Origin: Candidatus Caldarchaeum subterraneum
GTDB lineage: Archaea > Thermoproteota > Nitrososphaeria_A > Caldarchaeales > Caldarchaeaceae
Assembly (NCBI GenBank): GCA_937934305.1
Contig: CALHAG010000009.1
Location: forward strand, 1 to 64,000
DNA: 64,000 nt
Reading direction: 5' to 3'
Shown here: positions 59,176-64,000 of the stretch, piece after piece
How positions within the stretch are numbered: position 1 is the first letter of the stretch
Layout: each line of letters starts with the position of its first letter
The notes under the pieces: generated by a model
Databases searched by the model: none
What the model was told of the DNA's origin: nothing
The model's input: only the letters and a program-made list of their open reading frames with translations
Position numbers and translations under genes: made by a program

Positions 59176-61380
59176 ATGTGGAACTGGAGGACACTCGCCG
59201 TCTTCGGCGCGGCTTTTCTCATCAGGGCTGTTTTGGCGCCCTTCTTCGGTCATTCATGGGATATGTATGTCTGGGTTAAGAGCGGTGAGATGTTCTCCAG
59301 CGGCGTCGACATCTACTCTGTCAAAAATTTGACCGATTTTCCGTGGGGTTTCTACGCTTATCCGCCCATATGGCTCTACTGGCTCGGGTTCGCCCACGCT
59401 GTCTCCGGTTTCTTCCCCAGTCTTAGTTTTCAAGTGTTCGTCATCAAGCTCCCTATTATTTTGTCTGACCTGGCTGTGGCTGTTCTGATTTCTAGGCTGG
59501 CGGCTGAGTTGGGTGGGTTGAGGTATGCTGGATTGGCTTCGCTTCTCTGGCTCTTCAACCCTCTGGTCATCGCCATTTCGGCTGTATGGGGAATGTTCGA
59601 CTCGATTGCGGTGGCGTTAACGCTTCTCGGGGTCTTGCTCGCATATCGGAGAAAATATGCGGCCTCTGCGTTTGTGTTAGGGGTTGGTGGAGCTGTCAAG
59701 TTATACCCCCTGTTCCTGATGCTTCCCCTCCTAGTCTACATGAAGCCAATATCTCTGAAGAAATTCCTCTCAACCATCATAGCCTGCGTCTCTGGGCTAA
59801 TCATACCAGCCGCACCATACATCACCAACCCAGTTCCTCTAGTCGAGAAGCTGTTCTACCACTTTGGAAACATCGGCAGCTTCACCTACTGGACAGCCCT
59901 CAGCCTCATATCGCCTCCAGCGGCCATACCAGCGTTATCCTACGGCTTCTTCGCTGCAATACTCTACATCATCTACCGAAGAACCCTCAGAAACGATAGC
60001 CCCAGCCTCTTCGACCTCTCACAATTAACCTTGGTGGCTTTCTTAGCCACTTCCGCAAAGGTGAACGTCCAATATGTTTTATGGGTTCTCCCATTTCTTA
60101 CAATCTCGTCTCTGCGCAGCGCAAGCCGAGAGCTGCGTATGAACACTGTGCTTCTCGTGGCCGCTGGCCTTCTGTTTATCGCCGCTTCACAGGTAGCGCT
60201 CGCCATATTTGACCTGCGAAACCTTGGGAGGATAGTTGTTTCCCGGGAGGTTGAGTCGATGACCATCGGCGGCGTGGCGTTGGCTCTTTCAGCTATTTTC
60301 GGAGGCTCTAGGTTTATTGTTTTGCTTACATCGCTGATAGGGGTCCGTAGAAATGTTTGGAATGTTCAGAGAATTACCATTGCTTCGCTGTTGGTTGTTT
60401 TCGTTCTTGTTATAGCGGTATTCCCCGTCGGCAGGGGCGTGGTTATGCCAAGGGCCTCGGTTGTCGTCGGCGTCACAGAAGGTGTTGAAGCCCTCTTCAC
60501 GAAGACAGAAAGCTTCGGCCTGGAAGCGGTTGCAGACAGGTTTTTCATGACTCATCTAGTGATTCCCTTCGGACCCGAGCCCTACATCTATGGGGGAAAC
60601 TTTGGCGAATCCTCGAGGTTTAAGCTCACCAACGACATGTGGCTGGAAAATGATTTGACAAACCTGGCATCCAAGCTGAAAACCATGGGTGTAAAACCTG
60701 TTCTCGGCCTCTATCTCAAAACAAGCTATGTCTCCGTACATTTTGGATACCATGGCTATAATTCTTCCAGACTTTTATCAGAGTTCGGTAGATGTGTGTC
60801 TCCCGGCGGGGATATTGTTTTTTCCTGTGTGACTGACTCGGGCGAGGTTTTCGCAGATTTTTTGGCTGAAAAAGTTGTTGCAACCGTTACCCGAATGGGG
60901 TATGTAGGTGTTTATGTTATGGGGTTTGACTGGATTAGTCCCAACTCAGACGTCGATGGCTTCGCACAGTTTATCTCAAGCTTGACGAGCAAGGCGAAGA
61001 ACCGAGGACTTCTAGTGTTTGTTGAGGTCGACCCCGTTATAGCGAGAAACGGGTTCTCTCCAGCAGTTGAAAATATTATGACTCATGCTGATTACATCGT
61101 TTTGCTCACAAACCCCTTCGTCAAAAATTTGGAGAACCCATTGCAGGGAAACTATACTATAGCTGAATACAAGAGGCTGATAGGCATGTTTGCTGAGAAG
61201 GCTTCAGGCGTCGCCAAGGTGCTATACTCTCTTCACGTCATGGACATTGCCAAGGGTTGGATGACGCCTGCTTTGCAGATTCAGCTCGAGGTTAACGAGT
61301 TTTCCTCGGTTAAGAATGTCTATGGATATGCTGTCTACCATGTCAGCCGTTATTTACCGATGAAGCTCTCGGTCAGCTAG
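59176..61380 (+). CDS. GT-C type membrane glycosyltransferase fused to an extracellular TIM-barrel-like domain
   Basis: A 734-residue protein in two parts. Residues 1 to about 425 have ten or more membrane helices with the GT-C pattern: a short loop with a motif aspartate (FFGHSWDMYVWVKSG), YPPIWLYWLG and GGAVKLYPLFLML, close to GT87/PIG-M-type mannosyltransferases that use lipid-linked sugar. Residues about 430-734 are soluble and should lie outside. Their alternating strand/helix pattern, with GLYLKTSYVSVHFGYHG, YVGVYVMGFDW and LLVFVEVDP, suggests a TIM-barrel glycoside-hydrolase-like fold. A 26-residue hydrophobic linker joins the parts. Substrates are unknown. Confidence 0.8.
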   Translation: MWNWRTLAVFGAAFLIRAVLAPFFGHSWDMYVWVKSGEMFSSGVDIYSVKNLTDFPWGFYAYPPIWLYWLGFAHAVSGFFPSLSFQVFVIKLPIILSDLAVAVLISRLAAELGGLRYAGLASLLWLFNPLVIAISAVWGMFDSIAVALTLLGVLLAYRRKYAASAFVLGVGGAVKLYPLFLMLPLLVYMKPISLKKFLSTIIACVSGLIIPAAPYITNPVPLVEKLFYHFGNIGSFTYWTALSLISPPAAIPALSYGFFAAILYIIYRRTLRNDSPSLFDLSQLTLVAFLATSAKVNVQYVLWVLPFLTISSLRSASRELRMNTVLLVAAGLLFIAASQVALAIFDLRNLGRIVVSREVESMTIGGVALALSAIFGGSRFIVLLTSLIGVRRNVWNVQRITIASLLVVFVLVIAVFPVGRGVVMPRASVVVGVTEGVEALFTKTESFGLEAVADRFFMTHLVIPFGPEPYIYGGNFGESSRFKLTNDMWLENDLTNLASKLKTMGVKPVLGLYLKTSYVSVHFGYHGYNSSRLLSEFGRCVSPGGDIVFSCVTDSGEVFADFLAEKVVATVTRMGYVGVYVMGFDWISPNSDVDGFAQFISSLTSKAKNRGLLVFVEVDPVIARNGFSPAVENIMTHADYIVLLTNPFVKNLENPLQGNYTIAEYKRLIGMFAEKASGVAKVLYSLHVMDIAKGWMTPALQIQLEVNEFSSVKNVYGYAVYHVSRYLPMKLSVS

Positions 61381-61834
61381 TTTCTGGGGGTAGTCGTCGC
61401 CATTTCGGCACCTGCGGGTAAGCAACGCCGTTGATATCCACCAAAGCTGTTCCGAGGAGATGCCCCCTGTAGCGGCCTATCACTGTTTTATGGTTTTGTT
61501 TCCCAACTTTTACAGGGTCTCCTCTCATCCACTTGACAGCATCCTCTTTCGTAAGCTCCACCACATGCGCCTCTGGAAGCAGTGAGACAAACTTGCATCC
61601 CTCAATAGTTAATGTGACAAAGTTTTTCCTCTGCTTGGCCACGTAGATACCTGCGTTCATAACTCCTCGGAAAAGTGCGGCGGCTCGGTAAGCCTCCTCT
61701 GACAAGACCCTTATCTTACCCTCGCCCGTTTTCACGAACACATAACCTTCCGTCTGCAGTCTAGCCCCGAAACTCCGCATCACCTCGTCAGAGAGATTTT
61801 GCAGCTCATGCTTCTCCATTTTCTTCAAGCCCAA
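61373..61834 (-). CDS. PUA-domain RNA-binding protein next to a m5C methyltransferase
   Basis: A 153-residue protein with a C-terminal PUA-like domain. The end 'GRYRGHLLGTALVDINGVAY' then PQVPKWRRLP resembles the PUA-like domain fused to the bacterial rRNA methyltransferase RsmF. It starts four bases after the methyltransferase gene, with TTG, so the two may form a split version of that enzyme. NIP7-type proteins have a related build and are the alternative. It overlaps the glycosyltransferase gene convergently by eight bases. Confidence 0.75.
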   Translation of the reverse strand: MGLKKMEKHELQNLSDEVMRSFGARLQTEGYVFVKTGEGKIRVLSEEAYRAAALFRGVMNAGIYVAKQRKNFVTLTIEGCKFVSLLPEAHVVELTKEDAVKWMRGDPVKVGKQNHKTVIGRYRGHLLGTALVDINGVAYPQVPKWRRLPPETS

Positions 61835-61837
61835 TGA

Positions 61838-62770
61838 TCACCCTGGCTTCCTTATCTTAGCTATGTAAAAGCCTTCGGCACCGCTCTGGAAAGGCCATAT
61901 CCTCACCGTCTTACGAACCTCTGGTGAAAAAATTCGGCCACCCCATTCATCAAAACCCGAATCATATTCAAGACCGTTTAGGGTGATTGGAAGAACTTCA
62001 GCCTCTTCAAATTTCTCCAGCAAATTGTTCACAACAGCCTCGTTTTCGATTGGATGGAATGTGCAGGTGGAGTATATCAGAACACCTCCGGGCTTGAGGG
62101 CCATGTAGCCCGAGAACAAGAGGCTTGTCTGAAGCCTTGAAAGCCTTATCGAGGAATGCGTTGTCCAGTTTCGCAAAACGCTCCAATCTTTGGAGCCTAT
62201 TCCGAGAGATGTACAGGGCGCATCTATCATGACTCTGTCAAACATCTCCCTATGCCTGTAGCCGAACCTTCTCCCATCCGCGAGAGTCAACACACCGTTA
62301 ACAACCCCGCATCTCTGCATGTTAGATGAAAGGGCTTTGATACGTGTCCTTGAGACATCGTTTGCCACAATCACGCCTTCACCGCATAACTTGGCCGCTA
62401 TGTGCGTTGTTTTGCTCCCGGGGGCGGCGCAGAGGTCGAGAACCCAGTGACCAGGCTCAACGTCCAAAAGCTCGGTGACAAGGATTGAGACAGGGCCCTG
62501 TGCATAAACATAGCCCAACATGTGCCAGAGAGAAACAGTCAACAACCCCTCTGGCTCCGCGTAGAAACCATCGACCGTGAAAGGAATTTTTCTAACAGTC
62601 AACCCCTCCTCTTGGAGCAGCTTCAGACAATTTTCAGGGTCTATCTTGAGAGTGTTAACGCGAAACGAGTCAGGCAGCGGCTTGGAATATGCCTCGAGAA
62701 GCATGTCCATTGTATCAGGGATAATTGCCTCGAGAAAACTTCGCAGGTCTTGGGACAGCTGGACACTCAT
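61838..62770 (-). CDS. NOL1/NOP2/Sun-family RNA m5C methyltransferase
   Basis: A 310-residue SAM-dependent methyltransferase acting on cytosine C5 of rRNA or tRNA. The SAM motif is VLDLCAAPGSKTTHIAA; the two conserved cysteines are Cys186 in DAPCTSLG (motif IV) and Cys236 in STCTFHPIENE (motif VI, the nucleophile). ATG 62770 gives a four-base overlap with ogg and is preferred to the more distant start at 62800. The PUA part is in the neighbouring gene. Confidence 0.95.
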   Translation of the reverse strand: MSVQLSQDLRSFLEAIIPDTMDMLLEAYSKPLPDSFRVNTLKIDPENCLKLLQEEGLTVRKIPFTVDGFYAEPEGLLTVSLWHMLGYVYAQGPVSILVTELLDVEPGHWVLDLCAAPGSKTTHIAAKLCGEGVIVANDVSRTRIKALSSNMQRCGVVNGVLTLADGRRFGYRHREMFDRVMIDAPCTSLGIGSKDWSVLRNWTTHSSIRLSRLQTSLLFSGYMALKPGGVLIYSTCTFHPIENEAVVNNLLEKFEEAEVLPITLNGLEYDSGFDEWGGRIFSPEVRKTVRIWPFQSGAEGFYIAKIRKPG

Positions 62771-63390
62771 TTCACCACTCGACCCGTTGCAGATGCCCAA
62801 ATCAATAGGTCAAGCTCCGCAGGCGTCAAACCAATTTTCTCCGCGTGGTTGACAAATTTTCTCTCGTAATCAAGATAACGGCCATATGAATAGGGATACT
62901 CTATTTTGTTGATGATTCCGTTAGCAGCCATATATCTTAGTATGTGTCGGTCGAGAATCGCGAGACCATCGAATCCTATGTTACGGAGAAAATGGCTCGC
63001 CTCCTTCATCCCCATACCCAGCACATCATTCACCAGAAATCTCCTTATCTCCTCATGTGACCTACCACTTCTAACAACAGCAAGAACATCATCAAACCCC
63101 TTCAAGGCCTCCACAATATGCCGGGCTTTTGTCCTATGAAACCTAACACCCGAGCTTCTCAAAACAGACTCTATCATAGATACTTCTCCTCGCCACAGAA
63201 CTCTATCCCCGAAAAGTTTCTCAACCGCGTTTAAGGCGCTGAGTGCTTTGGTCTGGGGAGTGCATAGGCAGTAAACAAGCTCCTCTAAAATCTTGTCATC
63301 ATCGAAAAAATTTCGCCTAAACTGTTGGACAACAACTCCGATTTCATCCTGGTAGAGAGGAAGCTTCGACAATATTGCCGACGTTTTCAT
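62767..63390 (-). CDS. ogg: N-glycosylase/DNA lyase Ogg2 (8-oxoguanine)
   Basis: A 207-residue helix-hairpin-helix enzyme that removes 8-oxoguanine and cuts the AP site. The HhH region LGMGMKEASHFLRNIGF carries the catalytic Lys129, and Asp147 in LDRH is the second key residue, as in archaeal Ogg2. Its short C-terminus without the AGOG pattern fits Ogg2. It overlaps the HerA-like gene upstream and the methyltransferase gene downstream by four bases each. Confidence 0.93.
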   Translation of the reverse strand: MKTSAILSKLPLYQDEIGVVVQQFRRNFFDDDKILEELVYCLCTPQTKALSALNAVEKLFGDRVLWRGEVSMIESVLRSSGVRFHRTKARHIVEALKGFDDVLAVVRSGRSHEEIRRFLVNDVLGMGMKEASHFLRNIGFDGLAILDRHILRYMAANGIINKIEYPYSYGRYLDYERKFVNHAEKIGLTPAELDLLIWASATGRVVK

Positions 63391-64000
63391 CTAAGGTCTT
63401 TGGCTGCCGAGCTCCTTTTAAAGAAAAGTTTGGTCTGCCCCATAGTCATGAGGCTGCTGGTTCTCACCTTCAGCATCAGCGGAATGTCTGAGACTATTTT
63501 GCCGAGGACGAGGCAGCGTCTTGGCGGCATCTTTTTCACGAGTAGCTTAACGGTTTCTGAGTCGATTTTCGATATTTTTGAGATTTTCTCGAGGTCTGTG
63601 TCGTTTGTGAAGTTGAAGAGGAAGATGTTGTCAGCTTGTCTGTAGACGAGTTCGGGTATGGTGTCTGGCTGGTTTGTCACGAAGATGGGGAACATTCCTA
63701 TGTGTCTCATTCTAGTTACGAGGTCCTCCCAATAGGTTTCGCGGAGGTAGAGATGCGCTTCCTCAGCTAATAGGAAAAGGGGCTCTATCTTGTTAGATGA
63801 GAGCAGCATCGATAGGTGGCTGAGCAGGTATTCGACAACTAGTCTTCTTGTGCTAGGGAGTAGTTTGGAGAGGTTGACAACGGTGACGTTGCCGCCGGGT
63901 CTAGGGTTGAGTAGCTCTGCGAGGTCTGTGGGCTCATCGTCAGAAATGAAGCCTGAAGAGTTGATGCTCTCCAGCCTCGAGAGCAGGGCCTCGCGCACAG
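63387..64000 (-). CDS. HerA/DUF87-like ATPase, C-terminal part (5' end beyond the window)
   Basis: About 204 codons of a longer gene that enters from the right edge. The Walker B-like strand IEPLFLLAEEAHLYL and the arginine-finger-type segment MRHIGMFPIFVTNQP are the C-terminal part of a HerA-type hexameric ATPase; the Walker A must lie beyond 64000. The GTG at 63998 is probably an internal codon. It may be a DNA-translocating helicase or a related ATPase of repair, upstream of ogg on the same strand. Confidence 0.75.
   Translation of the reverse strand, partial: VREALLSRLESINSSGFISDDEPTDLAELLNPRPGGNVTVVNLSKLLPSTRRLVVEYLLSHLSMLLSSNKIEPLFLLAEEAHLYLRETYWEDLVTRMRHIGMFPIFVTNQPDTIPELVYRQADNIFLFNFTNDTDLEKISKISKIDSETVKLLVKKMPPRRCLVLGKIVSDIPLMLKVRTSSLMTMGQTKLFFKRSSAAKDLR

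Noticed and set aside
1-64000. Search for CRISPR arrays, insertion sequences, rRNA genes and integrase or attachment sites.
   Set aside because: No regular spaced repeats, transposase or integrase motifs, or rRNA-like sequence were noticed on reading; a computed repeat search was not possible.

Overview
The window is a gene-dense piece of archaeal chromosome. The archaeal marks are leaderless genes with TATA boxes about 25 bases ahead of the start codon, many TTG/GTG starts, type II GAPDH, class II GlyRS, diphthine synthase, CTP-dependent riboflavin kinase, archaellum genes and a proteasome beta subunit. At 26.1-29.3 kb lies a compact ubiquitin-like operon (Ub, E2, E1, small RING protein) divergent from an Rpn11-type JAMM protease. 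This arrangement is known from Caldiarchaeum subterraneum, so the source is very probably Caldiarchaeum or another Aigarchaeota member. I recognised this from the gene content alone; no search was run.

Layout: 0-0.5 kb, 5' part of an asparagine-synthetase-like class II synthetase gene. 0.6-7.3 kb, archaellum locus (arlX-G-F-H-I-J on the minus strand, archaellin arlB divergent). 7.4-13.6 kb, DUF3786 protein, cobalamin adenosyltransferase and a complete branched-chain amino-acid ABC transporter split into two divergent units. 13.6-16.5 kb, HAD phosphatase, gap and pgk, then tRNA-Ala(GGC). 16.6-22.5 kb, sugar dehydrogenase, M1 aminopeptidase with HEAT repeats, CBS protein, HAD phosphatase, Lrp regulator. 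22.6-25.3 kb, the mevalonate-entry trio HMG-CoA synthase / thiolase-like / DUF35. 25.3-30.9 kb, the ubiquitin-like system with flanking coiled-coil genes and a second, membrane-anchored RING protein. 30.9-38.1 kb, GlyRS, nuoA, nuoH, nuoI and a cytochrome c oxidase/heme A operon. 38-43 kb, a thiamine-related operon and a GtrA protein. 43-46.9 kb, Y-family polymerase, HDAC-like hydrolase, DUF99 and a sugar nucleotidyltransferase. 46.9-49.1 kb, Dph5-DUF357 fusion with RibL and RibK. 49.1-55.7 kb, proteasome beta, RtcA, NadM, SAM hydrolase, Pth2, rhomboid protease and nuoBCD. 55.7-64 kb, family B polymerase, agmatinase-like enzyme, a glycosyltransferase fusion, RNA m5C methyltransferase with a separate PUA protein, Ogg2 and a HerA-like ATPase fragment.

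The most interesting points all concern sequence detail around the ubiquitin-like system. The E1 carries a C-terminal ubiquitin-like domain resembling the operon's own Ub. A membrane RING protein 1.3 kb away has exactly the zinc-ligand spacing of the operon RING. The E2 start codon sits one base after the Gly-Gly codons of Ub, so the Ub tail is encoded by the overlap. Three coiled-coil genes of unknown function surround the cluster. Elsewhere, the proteasome beta subunit and the thiolase both lack expected catalytic residues. No insertion sequences, CRISPR arrays, rRNA genes or prophage genes were seen, and no gap between genes exceeds about 150 bases.
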